From NCBI RefSeq assembly GCF_041435435.1, contig NZ_CP108495.1, positions 1 to 64,000 on the forward strand: DNA of 64,000 nucleotides, in the 5' to 3' direction. Below the pieces are notes generated by a model. That model was given only the letters and a program-made list of their open reading frames with translations. It ran no database searches and was not told the DNA's origin. Positions 48,904 to 57,350 of this stretch are shown here, one piece after another; the stretch's first letter is position 1; every line of letters starts with the position of its first letter. The stretch comes from Streptomyces sp. NBC_01241 (GTDB lineage: Bacteria; Actinomycetota; Actinomycetes; Streptomycetales; Streptomycetaceae). The position numbers and the translations under genes were made by a program.

Positions 48904-50076
48904 TCAGGCCCCTTCGAAGGTCTCGCCGTCCAGCTCCGAGCCGTCCGGCTCGTGCTGGAGCACGCTCGTGCCGTCTGCGGAGATGTCGATGTAGTCAGGC
49001 CGTTCCCGGCGGCGGGGGAGGAACTTGTCCAGCCAGCCCCTCGGCTCGACGTCGGCCGGGTACATGTCCACGGCCGCCAGGACGTCGAGCTGCTCCTTGG
49101 AGAGCAGTTCCGCCCAGTCCGACGGATAGATGGCGCTGCACCACAGCTGAAGCTCGCCCTGTTCGATCACGACGCTGAAGGGGCTGTTCCGCACGCCGGG
49201 CCGGTAGCGGATGCGGTCCTGCAACCCCGTGGCGGTGTCCCGGTTGAGATAGACCCGGGCGACGCGAGGACCTGCCACCCAGGGGTACGTCTCCGGCTTC
49301 GTCAGGATCTCGTCGACCCACGTGCGGAGCCCGAGAGGGTCGCCGACGGGGGCGGTCCGGCCGACGGGGGTCCAGGGGCGGCCGCGACGCAGGCGCGCGA
49401 CGAGGTGCCCGTCGGTGTACTCCAGGCTCCCCCCGCAGTGGTGCAGGCTCTCCTCGCTCGTCCGGACGACGCCCTGCTCGATGTCGAACTCGATGAACCG
49501 GTAGTGCAGGACCTCGCGAGCGACCTCCTCACGCCAACCGAGTTCTTGCAGCAGCCGGAAGCTGTTGCTTGGCCCCGTGCCGCCGTACCCGGCCAGGCAC
49601 TCCTCCACCCCCAGCAGCTCGCCCTCCGCGTTGCGCAGCAGCATGTTCGGCGCCGCGATCCGCGTGCCGTCGGCGAACGCTTTCGGGTGCCGGCCGGACT
49701 CCAGCAGGATGTCGGTCTCGGTGAAGGCCGCGGTCGCGCCCGTGACGTGACCGAAGGCGCCGCTCTTGACGTACCGCGCGGCCTCGGAGGCGGAGAGGAC
49801 CGGGATCAGGCGCGTCGGGTCCACCGGGTAGGCGTCCCTCCCCGCCCGCTCGATCATGCTCTTGATCACCGGGTGGGTGACCCCCAACTCCCGGGCCAGC
49901 GTGCGCCGGCTGGCCTCGGCCTTGGCCTCCTTGTGGGACTGGGCGAACTCATCGAGCCCGGCGACATCGCGGTCCCGCTGTCGCTCCGCAGCGTGCAGCT
50001 CCCGCTTGAGGGTCTGCACCTGGCGGTGGCTGGTTCGGACATTGGTCAACCTACGGCTCAGCTCTCCCTTATCCAT
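48904..50076 (-). CDS. Hypothetical protein with HTH-like segment (390 aa)
   Basis: The ATG at 50076 is preceded by TACCTT plus 7 bp and no ribosome-binding site, suggesting a leaderless mRNA. The protein starts with a coiled coil (RQVQTLKRELHAAERQRDRDVAGL), then EASRRTLARELGVTHPVIKSMIERAG, a helix-turn-helix. The remaining 300 residues are a mixed domain with LLQELGWREEVAREVLHYRFIEFDIE and VYLNRDTATGLQDRIRYRPG. It may be a regulator of the adjacent biosynthetic region, but no family is recognised. Confidence 0.55.
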   Translation of the reverse strand: MDKGELSRRLTNVRTSHRQVQTLKRELHAAERQRDRDVAGLDEFAQSHKEAKAEASRRTLARELGVTHPVIKSMIERAGRDAYPVDPTRLIPVLSASEAARYVKSGAFGHVTGATAAFTETDILLESGRHPKAFADGTRIAAPNMLLRNAEGELLGVEECLAGYGGTGPSNSFRLLQELGWREEVAREVLHYRFIEFDIEQGVVRTSEESLHHCGGSLEYTDGHLVARLRRGRPWTPVGRTAPVGDPLGLRTWVDEILTKPETYPWVAGPRVARVYLNRDTATGLQDRIRYRPGVRNSPFSVVIEQGELQLWCSAIYPSDWAELLSKEQLDVLAAVDMYPADVEPRGWLDKFLPRRRERPDYIDISADGTSVLQHEPDGSELDGETFEGA

Positions 50077-50258
50077 GATCGGAAAGGTAAGCTCTCGATG
50101 AGTGGAAAGCAAGGTATCCATACATGGAAAGGCTTCGGAGATTGGGAGTGAGGCGCGTGCGCGGTTCTCGCGGTTCGGCGGCCCACGAGGAGCAGCGAAG
50201 CGTAGGTTGCGGAGGGCAGGATGACGCGCGTCCAGGACGGTGCACACAGGTGAGTGAG

Positions 50259-51245
50259 ATGGACTTCCAGCCGGTCGAGCGCTCTTCGGAAGAGTTTCAG
50301 CAGCCCCTGACAGCACGGGAGATCGAAGGGGTCTGTCGCCGGGCCTTCGGTCCCTCGGCCGTGGTGACCTCTGCGGTCGAGCTGGGCACGGGCATGTATA
50401 ACAACGTCTATCGCCTGACCCTGGCCGGGCAGCCCCAGCCTGTGATCCTGCGCGCCGCGCCACCGGAGAGCCGCCAGTTCCGCAGCGAACACCAGCTGAT
50501 GCGCAACGAGTACGCGAGCCAGCCCTGGCTGTCTGTGATCGCGCCGCTGATGCCGCAGGTGCTCGCCGCGGACTGGTCGCACGAGGTGATCACCCGGGAC
50601 TGGATGATCCAGACCCACCTGGAAGGCGTCCCGGCACCGGAGCACCTGGGGACGTACCCGCGTACCGCGTGGCCGACGTTCTTCCGGCAGATGGGAGCCG
50701 TCACCCGCTCCGTGCACGACGTGCGGGGCCCACACTTCGGGCCCGTCGGCGGACCGGGGCACGGGACGTGGAGCGAGGCCGTGATCACCTCGTTGGAGGA
50801 GATCGCCGCCGACCTGGACGGCGCCGGCCTGGACGCGGCCGACGTACGGAAGGTCGCCGCAGTGGCCGCGCACGACCGTGCCCTGCTCGACGAGGTCACC
50901 GAACCGAGGCTGCTGACCGGGGACCTGTGGACCGTCAACGCTCTGATGGACCCGGCAGCCCCGGAGCCGGTGATCACTGGGGTGCTGGACTTCGACCGGA
51001 CATGGTTCGGTGACCCGGCCGCTGACTGGACCATCCGCATGGCCACGGCCAAGGAGGACGAGCGGACCGCGTTCTGGGATTCCTACGGTGCGCCGGACCG
51101 ATCGCCCGCAGCGGTGTGGCGGGCACGGGTCTACGAGGCCCGGCACCTGGGCGCGATCCGCCTTGAGCGCCACCGGCTGGCCAAGGTGGACGCGGTCCGC
51201 GACAGCTACGGCGCGATGGCCGAGGTGCTCGCCGGCCTGACCTGA
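50259..51245 (+). CDS. Aminoglycoside phosphotransferase-family kinase (328 aa)
   Basis: The APH fold is shown by ELGTGMYNNVYRLTLAGQPQPVILRAAP in the N-lobe, the catalytic loop LLTGDLWTVNALMD (Asp, with the usual His replaced by Thr) and the metal-binding DFDRTWFGDPAADW. The start is ATG 50259 after CAGGTGAG; GTG 50250 is an alternative. The 3' end overlaps the convergent ATP-grasp gene by 40 bp. It could phosphorylate the cluster product for self-resistance or act as a tailoring kinase; both are inferences. Confidence 0.8.
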   Translation: MDFQPVERSSEEFQQPLTAREIEGVCRRAFGPSAVVTSAVELGTGMYNNVYRLTLAGQPQPVILRAAPPESRQFRSEHQLMRNEYASQPWLSVIAPLMPQVLAADWSHEVITRDWMIQTHLEGVPAPEHLGTYPRTAWPTFFRQMGAVTRSVHDVRGPHFGPVGGPGHGTWSEAVITSLEEIAADLDGAGLDAADVRKVAAVAAHDRALLDEVTEPRLLTGDLWTVNALMDPAAPEPVITGVLDFDRTWFGDPAADWTIRMATAKEDERTAFWDSYGAPDRSPAAVWRARVYEARHLGAIRLERHRLAKVDAVRDSYGAMAEVLAGLT

Positions 51246-52498
51246 CCGGTGTTCTCCGGAGCCGGTTCCACGTGGATACGGACCCGCCGCAGGAGAGCGT
51301 CGGCCCGCTCCTCGACCTCATCGGCATCAAGGCCGGTGACCACGAACGACCCCAGCCGGTGACCGTTGGCGCCCGGCTCGCGGACGAGGCCGCCGATTGC
51401 CGCACGCCAGCGGACGAACGGAACGCCCGGCCCCGTCCGCGGGAAGCCGTAGAGCGACGTCAGCCGCCCGGCGTGCGGACTGGTCACGAACCGCACGGCT
51501 GCATATCCGAGGGCGGAAGGGGCGAGCGCGGCCGGACGGCCGAGGGCGACATCGAGCAGCGCCGCCCACACATCGATGCCCAGGGCGTGCTGGATCAGGA
51601 GCCCGATCTGCCCGGCGCCGAGGCGGGCGCCGATCTCGATGACCATGCACCGCCCATCCCCACTGACGATGACCTCTGTGTGCGAGGCCCCGTGCCTGAT
51701 CCCAGCCGCGCGGATGGCCGCTTCCACCTCCCGGTACACGGCCGCCTGGATGGCCGGGGGTAGGGAGACGGGCAGGCTGTGGCCCGTCTCCACCCTCTTC
51801 GCGCCGCCGGTCACCTGCTTCCGGGTCACGGCGAGGTGCGTCGTGGCACCGCCCTGCGTGAAGGACTCGACGCTGTACTCCGTCCCGGCGGCGTACGCCT
51901 GGACCAGAAGGCCCGAGTCGCCACCGCTCCCATACATGCCCACTGACTCACGGGCGACATCGGCGGCCGCGCTCGCGCCGACCGCGTCGGTCACCACCGT
52001 GACGCCGGCGGAGCCCGCCCCGGACCGCGGCTTGACCACGCACGGGAAGCCGACCCGGGGGTCTGCCAGCGCCGCCCGCAGTTCAGCATCGCTTCGAACG
52101 AGGACCGTGTGCGGGGCGCGGACCCCGGCCGCCGTGAACGCCCCGGCCATGGCGGCCTTGTCCCGGGCCGCTCCTGCCCGGACCGGATCGTTGCCGGGCA
52201 CCCCCAACTCGGCGCATAGCCGCGCGGCGAGTTCGGTCAGGTACTCGTTCACGGTCAGCACCGCGCCGACACCGCGGCGGCGCGCGAACGCGGCGATTTC
52301 GTCGAGAGCCCGGCCGGGCCGGGCGAAGTCGGTGACGACCCGCCCGGCCAGCAGACCCTTCAACTCCGGCCTGTAGTCCGCGTACGCCGCGGCGGTGGTC
52401 GCGGCGTGGACCTGGTGCCCGCGGGCGGCGGCCGCCGTGGCGAGGAGACCCGCCTCGGGGCCGGCCGCGTCCAGCAACAGCACGCCCGGGAGGCTCAC
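51206..52498 (-). CDS. ATP-grasp ligase (430 aa)
   Basis: It is expected to join a carboxylate to an amine using ATP. A preATP-grasp Rossmann part (VLLLDAAGPEAGLLATAAAARGHQVH) leads to the ATP-grasp core: FPCVVKPRSGAGSAGVTVV (ATP-binding Lys), then MVIEIGARLGAGQIG with metal-binding Glu and Asn/Arg-type residues. The GTG at 52498 overlaps the amidinotransferase stop by 4 bp, so the two are coupled. It is the last gene of the pentapeptide operon and may add an amino acid or couple the guanidino group to the peptide. Confidence 0.88.
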   Translation of the reverse strand: MSLPGVLLLDAAGPEAGLLATAAAARGHQVHAATTAAAYADYRPELKGLLAGRVVTDFARPGRALDEIAAFARRRGVGAVLTVNEYLTELAARLCAELGVPGNDPVRAGAARDKAAMAGAFTAAGVRAPHTVLVRSDAELRAALADPRVGFPCVVKPRSGAGSAGVTVVTDAVGASAAADVARESVGMYGSGGDSGLLVQAYAAGTEYSVESFTQGGATTHLAVTRKQVTGGAKRVETGHSLPVSLPPAIQAAVYREVEAAIRAAGIRHGASHTEVIVSGDGRCMVIEIGARLGAGQIGLLIQHALGIDVWAALLDVALGRPAALAPSALGYAAVRFVTSPHAGRLTSLYGFPRTGPGVPFVRWRAAIGGLVREPGANGHRLGSFVVTGLDADEVEERADALLRRVRIHVEPAPENTGQVRPASTSAIAP

Positions 52499-53646
52499 GA
52501 CAGGTAGTCCTCGAAGCCGCCGGTGCGGCGGGTGTCCAGCGTGAAGCAGTGGAAGCCGCCCCCGAACAGGCGCCGGTGCCGGTGCCGTACGGGCACCACG
52601 TCGAAGCCCTCGGCCTCCAGCAGCTTGACCAGGCCGGTGCACTCCTCGTTGACCAACACCGTGTGCTCGTCGACGGAGAGCACGTTGAGGTCGATGTACG
52701 GACTGGTGAGGACCAGGTCCTCGTAGTCGTCGTACACCGGGAACGCGCCCGCGTCCGGCTCCGGCGGCACGAGGTAGCGCCACGAGCGCAGCGGCTCGGG
52801 CATCAGGTCCCGGATGCCGTCGTGGCGGGCCAGGAAGACCCCGGGCTTCAGGGCAAGCACCATGCTGTCGATGTGGTTGTCCGCCATCCGCCACACCCGG
52901 TGGACGCGGTACTCGTGGCCGAGATGCCTCTCCAGCCACTCGGCACCCCGGGTGTGGTTCTCCTGCGCGACGTTGACGACCAGGTCGCGGCCCAGCCGCA
53001 GCACCTGCGCGCCGTCCAGCATCATCTCCACACCGACGTCGTACGGGCTCGGCCGCGGGTCCTCGATGGCTTCCGTCGGCCCGCCCAGGGTGGTCGCGGT
53101 GTCCCGGGCATACGACAGGTCGAACGAGTTGTCGGTGAGGGTCGGGCGGGGCATCGTCGTCCACCGCGCACCCTCCTCCCAGTAGGCATTGAAGACGGGG
53201 GAGAGGAGCCGGGTCTCCAGGTAGCGGGAGCGGATCGCGGGCGGAGTCTCGATGATCTGGTTGCCGAGGATCAGCGTGTTGTCCCGGACGTTCAACGCCG
53301 GGGTCGGGGCAGCCTCCCACCCCAGGCCCGCGATGTTCTTCGCGTCCGGGGGAAGGGGCAGCGGCCGGTGCACGGCGACCCCGAGACCGGCGAGGACGTC
53401 CGCCAGGGCCTCCACGTCCTCGTGCAGCTCCTCGGCGTACCGCGCCTTGATGGCCCAGCTCTCCCGGTGGCCGGCCGCCGCCTTCGTCAGGCGCGGATAG
53501 GCCCAGTCCGACCGGAAGCCCTTCAGGTTCTCGTGGTGGAACAGCTCGAAACTGACGTCGCGGTCGTGCCCTACGTAGTTGGCGGCGGACCCGACGATGA
53601 CCTCCTGGAGCGGCGTGAAGTCGTCGTGACTGTTCAGGCGGGGCAT
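52495..53646 (-). CDS. Amidinotransferase, StrB1/glycine amidinotransferase family (383 aa)
   Basis: The enzyme would move an amidino group from arginine to an amine, making a guanidino group. Active-site features are the catalytic Cys367 in GGGFHCFTLDTRR, His258 in DNHIDSM and Asp211 in EMMLDGAQ, the usual Cys-His-Asp set. MPRLNSHDDFTPLQEVIVGSA matches the family N-terminus. ATG 53646 follows CGAGAGGAACGCCC. The substrate cannot be told from sequence; a modified amino acid for peptide capping is the likely one in this operon. Confidence 0.92.
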   Translation of the reverse strand: MPRLNSHDDFTPLQEVIVGSAANYVGHDRDVSFELFHHENLKGFRSDWAYPRLTKAAAGHRESWAIKARYAEELHEDVEALADVLAGLGVAVHRPLPLPPDAKNIAGLGWEAAPTPALNVRDNTLILGNQIIETPPAIRSRYLETRLLSPVFNAYWEEGARWTTMPRPTLTDNSFDLSYARDTATTLGGPTEAIEDPRPSPYDVGVEMMLDGAQVLRLGRDLVVNVAQENHTRGAEWLERHLGHEYRVHRVWRMADNHIDSMVLALKPGVFLARHDGIRDLMPEPLRSWRYLVPPEPDAGAFPVYDDYEDLVLTSPYIDLNVLSVDEHTVLVNEECTGLVKLLEAEGFDVVPVRHRHRRLFGGGFHCFTLDTRRTGGFEDYLS

Positions 53647-53675
53647 GGGCGTTCCTCTCGGGAGTGCGGTGCGGG

Positions 53676-54647
53676 TCAGGGGGTGCGGGGCGCTGCGGTC
53701 ACATGCCGGTCGGCAAGGGCGCGGCCGCGGCGGACCCGCAGGGTCAGGCCGGTGCCGTCCTTGTCCGGCTGGAGGGTGCGCTGCTCGCTCCAGCCGGAGA
53801 ACCGGAACTCGGTGCCATCGGCCGGGACGAGGGCGAAGGTGCGCCCGGCGATCGTCAGGGCGAGGACGCCGTCGGCGCGGTCGATGCGGGCGGGAATGAG
53901 GGAGCCGTCCAGCGGGGCGGGTGCGTCGAAGTCCGCGAACCCGGACGGCAGCAGCGCCTCGTACGGCAGTCCACCGGGCCATGCGGGGGCATCGGCCGGG
54001 CTCGTGTGGTTGAGCAGGATCTCGCCGTGGGTCAGCAGGTCCTGCCAGGAGTCGGGGAACCAGGCTGCGAGGTCGGCGGTGAGCAGGGCGTCGATCACGA
54101 CGTGGACCCGGGTCACCGTCTGGCTGGTGTTGCGCACCAGGTGCTCGCGGGAGAAGTCGCCGTACCAGCAGGTGCCCGGCTGCCAGCAGTGTTCGACGCC
54201 GTCCAGGACTAGGACGGCGCCCGGGTCGGTGACCACGGGGATGTGCAGGCGCACGATGCCCCGGTCCAGGCGGTACTTGGGGTCGCAGTGCGGGTTCGAG
54301 ACGGCTCCCGGCCCCAGCGCCATCAAGCGCACTGCGTTCAGCGGGGCGGGGACCGAGTCCAGGACCTCCGCGAGGTAGGGCAGGTGGTCGAGCCAGCGCG
54401 TCGCCTTGAACGGCTCCGGCCCGGGGCCGCCCGGGTCGGTGCGCTCCGGATCACCGCCGAGGCTGCGCAGGGGCAGGACCCGCCAGTCGATCGCGGCGGG
54501 CTGGCCGACCTGTCCGCCGAAGGTATGGGTGCGTTGCACGTTCCAGGTGTGGGCGGTGACGGCCGCGAGTTCGGCGGCCAGCCGTTCGGAGTCGAAGACG
54601 GGAAGGAGCTGGGCGGCCTCGGCGGCCGCCGTGAGCGAGGTGGTCAT
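53676..54647 (-). CDS. Aspartyl/asparaginyl beta-hydroxylase family protein (323 aa)
   Basis: An Fe(II)/2-oxoglutarate oxygenase of the AspH type: SNPHCDPKYRLDRGIVRLHIPVV holds His120 and the Arg/His strand, and REHLVRNTSQTVTRVHVVIDALL holds the second His and the Arg that binds 2-oxoglutarate. An added C-terminal domain of about 120 residues (ALLPSGFADFDAP and onward) is unrecognised. Asp4 of the MSYDH precursor is an attractive substrate, as is a free amino acid. The next gene start is 29 bp away. Confidence 0.85.
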   Translation of the reverse strand: MTTSLTAAAEAAQLLPVFDSERLAAELAAVTAHTWNVQRTHTFGGQVGQPAAIDWRVLPLRSLGGDPERTDPGGPGPEPFKATRWLDHLPYLAEVLDSVPAPLNAVRLMALGPGAVSNPHCDPKYRLDRGIVRLHIPVVTDPGAVLVLDGVEHCWQPGTCWYGDFSREHLVRNTSQTVTRVHVVIDALLTADLAAWFPDSWQDLLTHGEILLNHTSPADAPAWPGGLPYEALLPSGFADFDAPAPLDGSLIPARIDRADGVLALTIAGRTFALVPADGTEFRFSGWSEQRTLQPDKDGTGLTLRVRRGRALADRHVTAAPRTP

Positions 54648-54661
54648 GGGTGGACTCCTGG

Positions 54662-56068
54662 TCAGGAGGAGAAGGACACGGCGCCGGTGCCGATGTGCTG
54701 GCTGGCGTCGTAGGTGCCGGCGGGCACACTCGCGAACCGCGCGTCGAGCCGGTCGAAGGTGCCCGTGTAGCCCTCGGCGGGGTCGTAGGCGAGGCAGAAC
54801 ACGAACTGCACCGGCTCCCCGGGGCCCAGGGGGATGGCGGGCATCGAGACGATCACCCCGGTCCGGGTGGCCGGATCGTAGGCCAGGCCCAGCTCGTCGA
54901 GCGCGGCCAGGAAGGCGGTGAAGGAGGGCACCGACCAGGTGGGCGGGACGTGGTACTCGACCACCTGCCGGGCCGGGGCGGCAGTGACGTCGACGATGCC
55001 GTGGGCGATCGACTGGTAGATGTGCAAGGACCCGGAGACCTGGGCGTTGACCTCCGTGAACACCACGCTCCCGTCGGGCAGGACCAGGGCGTCCGCGCTC
55101 AGGTGCCCGCGGTAGCCGAACGCCCGGTACGCGTCGGCCAGCAGGGCCCCGCCTTCCAGCAACGCCGCTCGCGTCGGCTCCGTGACGCCGTCGAGCGGCA
55201 CGACCTGGTGGCTCAGGCGCCGCCCGACGTACAGCAGGCGCCCCGTCTCAGTGGCCCGGGTGCCGCCGTCAGAGGCGTAGTGCTCGGAGTACACCGCGTC
55301 GGCGCCGGGCGCGAACTCCTCGATGACGACCGGCCAGCGGTCTTCCCCGCTCGCCCACGGCCACCGCTCGGCCCAGTACGCGGCTATGCCGTCCGCGCCC
55401 GGGGCGAGGTGGTGCAGGTGCCGGGCACCGACGTGATCCACGGCCATCCCCGGGTCGCGTACGAGGAGCTGGTTGCCGACGCCGGCCCCGTTGTGGGCCT
55501 GCTTGACCACGACGGCCCCAGACGCGGAGTCCTTCAGCAACGCGCCGGTCGCTTCGGTCGCTTCGGCGAGGCTGCGGCAGATGCGGCCCGGCAGGATCGG
55601 CACCCCGGCCGCCGCCGCCACGGCCCGGAAATTCGCCTTGTTGTTCCCGATCTCCCCACCGCCCTGCCCGAAGAACGCCGCGCCCGGGAAGCGGTCGGAC
55701 AAGCCCAGGGCGTCGGCGAGCCGCGCCACGGCGGCCGAAGGCCACAGCGCGAACACCTCGCTCGCCGCCCCCGGCCCGGCCGGACCGAGCGCGGCCCGCA
55801 CCTGCTCCACGAACGCGGGCACGGTCAGGGAGGAGGGATCAAGTAGCCGGTCCCCCCAGGCGCCGGGCGGCGCGGTCAGCACGGTCACGTCCTCGCGCTT
55901 CACGCCGGTGTGGGTCAGGGCGTAGTCGACGAACTCCGCATCCGGCTCGCAGCACAGGATGAGCAGGTCACCCGGGCGAGCGAACCAGAGCAGTCGCTGG
56001 GTCCAGGCCCGCATGTCGTGGCGCTCGCGGATGGACGGATCAATGTGGTTGCCGATGAGGATGCGCAC
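54662..56068 (-). CDS. PreATP-grasp domain ligase, PGM1 type (468 aa)
   Basis: The N-terminus, RILIGNHIDPSIRERHDMRAWTQRLLWFARPGDLLILCCEPDAEFVDYALTHTGVKRE, fits the preATP-grasp family that includes PGM1, the pheganomycin ligase which joins a guanidino phenylglycine to ribosomal peptides. The ATP-grasp core has GNNKANFRAVAAAAGVPILPG, GAVVVKQAHNGAGVGNQLLV and VFTEVNAQVSGSLHIYQ. The GTG at 56068 follows CTGGAGTCCGCT. It would ligate a modified amino acid to the processed pentapeptide. Confidence 0.88.
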   Translation of the reverse strand: MRILIGNHIDPSIRERHDMRAWTQRLLWFARPGDLLILCCEPDAEFVDYALTHTGVKREDVTVLTAPPGAWGDRLLDPSSLTVPAFVEQVRAALGPAGPGAASEVFALWPSAAVARLADALGLSDRFPGAAFFGQGGGEIGNNKANFRAVAAAAGVPILPGRICRSLAEATEATGALLKDSASGAVVVKQAHNGAGVGNQLLVRDPGMAVDHVGARHLHHLAPGADGIAAYWAERWPWASGEDRWPVVIEEFAPGADAVYSEHYASDGGTRATETGRLLYVGRRLSHQVVPLDGVTEPTRAALLEGGALLADAYRAFGYRGHLSADALVLPDGSVVFTEVNAQVSGSLHIYQSIAHGIVDVTAAPARQVVEYHVPPTWSVPSFTAFLAALDELGLAYDPATRTGVIVSMPAIPLGPGEPVQFVFCLAYDPAEGYTGTFDRLDARFASVPAGTYDASQHIGTGAVSFSS

Positions 56069-56094
56069 AGCGGACTCCAGGAGGTGAGCGGAAG

Positions 56095-57264
56095 TCAGGG
56101 GAGGAGGAGAGCGGGCAGCGTGTCGAAGACCCGCATGGTCGCCGTGCGGCGCCGCACCCCGTCGCCAGCCGCGGCCAGCCGGGCGGGATGGTCGTTCAGC
56201 GCCGCGACCAGGGCGCGCAGCCCTGCCTGGGCAACGGTCGTTCCGATGCAGGCGTGCGGCCCCCATCCGTAGCCGAGATGAGGGTTCGGGGAACGGTCCA
56301 GCACCAGCTCGTTGGCCCGCACGAAGGCATCCGGATCGCGGTTGGCCGCCGCGAACAAGGGGACGACCTTCTGCCCCGCCTTGATGTCGACGCCGCCGAT
56401 CCGGCAGGGGTACACGGCCGTGCGGGTGGTGCCCTGCACCGGCCCGTCGAAGCGCACCAGCTCGTCCACGCCCGTGGCCAGCAGCGCCGGGTCCCGCATC
56501 TGTTCAAGGGCTCCGGGGTGGGCGAGGAGGGTGTGCACGGCGTTGCCGACGGCAGCCGCCATCGTGCTGTAGCCGCCCTGGAACATCACCCGTGCCGTGT
56601 TCTTCACGTACAGCCGACTCGGCGCATCGGAGTCGGGAGCCGCCGCCTTCCGCACCTGGGCCAGCAGGCCGGGCCGGGCCGAGGCCGTGAACCAGGAGTC
56701 GACCAGGTCGCTCAACTGCTGCCGGGCGATGCGGCCCGGCTCGACCAGCGCCGGGTTGAGGCCGCCGTCCATGCTCCGCATGATCGCGTCCGACACCGCG
56801 GCGAACTCCTCGTACGGCGGGGGCTCGACGCCGAGCAGGTCGGCCACGACTGCCACGGACAGCGGCACCGCAATCTCGGCCATCACATCGAACGTGCCGA
56901 CCCCGGCCAGCTGGTCGAGCCGTTCGCGCAGCAGCCGGCGGGCGCGGCTCTCGACACCGGTCAGGTCCTGGGCACGCAGCGCGGTCATGAACAGCGAGCG
57001 GACGTGGCTCTGCTGCGGGGGATCGAGCGTCTGCACGCTCAAGGACGGCTCCGGCACCGTGCCCCCGGTGCGCCGCGGGTCGCGGGCGAAAGACGCGTGG
57101 TCGCGCAGTACGCGCACGCTGTCCGCGTACCGGGTCAGCGCCCACGAGCCCATGCCTGTGTGCCAGAACACCGGCTGACGGTCGCGCAGTTCGGCCAGCA
57201 CCAGGTACGGGTCGCGCAGGATCTCCGCGGCCAAGGGGTCATAGCGGTCAGTCACGGACGGCAT
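56095..57264 (-). CDS. Cytochrome P450, likely Tyr-His cross-linking (389 aa)
   Basis: P450 marks are the heme-binding HLGYGWGPHACIG with Cys339 (Tyr replaces the usual Phe), ELVR (268-271) and an I-helix with MFQGGYST instead of AGxxT. The C-helix reads DPPQQSHVRSLF. ATG 57264 follows CTGGAGAGGACCCGCG. It lies 68 bp after the MSYDH gene. In biarylitide clusters the adjacent P450 forms the crosslink between Tyr3 and His5 of an MxYxH pentapeptide, and by analogy this is its expected reaction. Confidence 0.9.
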   Translation of the reverse strand: MPSVTDRYDPLAAEILRDPYLVLAELRDRQPVFWHTGMGSWALTRYADSVRVLRDHASFARDPRRTGGTVPEPSLSVQTLDPPQQSHVRSLFMTALRAQDLTGVESRARRLLRERLDQLAGVGTFDVMAEIAVPLSVAVVADLLGVEPPPYEEFAAVSDAIMRSMDGGLNPALVEPGRIARQQLSDLVDSWFTASARPGLLAQVRKAAAPDSDAPSRLYVKNTARVMFQGGYSTMAAAVGNAVHTLLAHPGALEQMRDPALLATGVDELVRFDGPVQGTTRTAVYPCRIGGVDIKAGQKVVPLFAAANRDPDAFVRANELVLDRSPNPHLGYGWGPHACIGTTVAQAGLRALVAALNDHPARLAAAGDGVRRRTATMRVFDTLPALLLP

Positions 57265-57332
57265 CGCGGGTCCTCTCCAGAGCGGGAGAGGCGGGCCCGC
57301 CGCAGCAGGCCCGCCCCGGGGGTTCCTCGGAA

Positions 57333-57350
57333 TCAGTGGTCGTACGACAT
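57333..57350 (-). CDS. bytA-like: Pentapeptide precursor MSYDH, biarylitide-type
   Basis: An 18-bp reading frame (ATG TCG TAC GAC CAC TGA on the minus strand) is preceded by GGGAGGGG at 5 bp, an excellent ribosome-binding site. The peptide fits MxYxH, the substrate form of biarylitide pentapeptides such as MRYYH, with Ser replacing Arg2. A P450 gene follows at 68 bp on the same strand, as in those clusters. In-frame codons extend upstream to 57521, so a longer precursor ending in MSYDH cannot be excluded, but the SD favours the five-residue form. Confidence 0.75.
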   Translation of the reverse strand: MSYDH

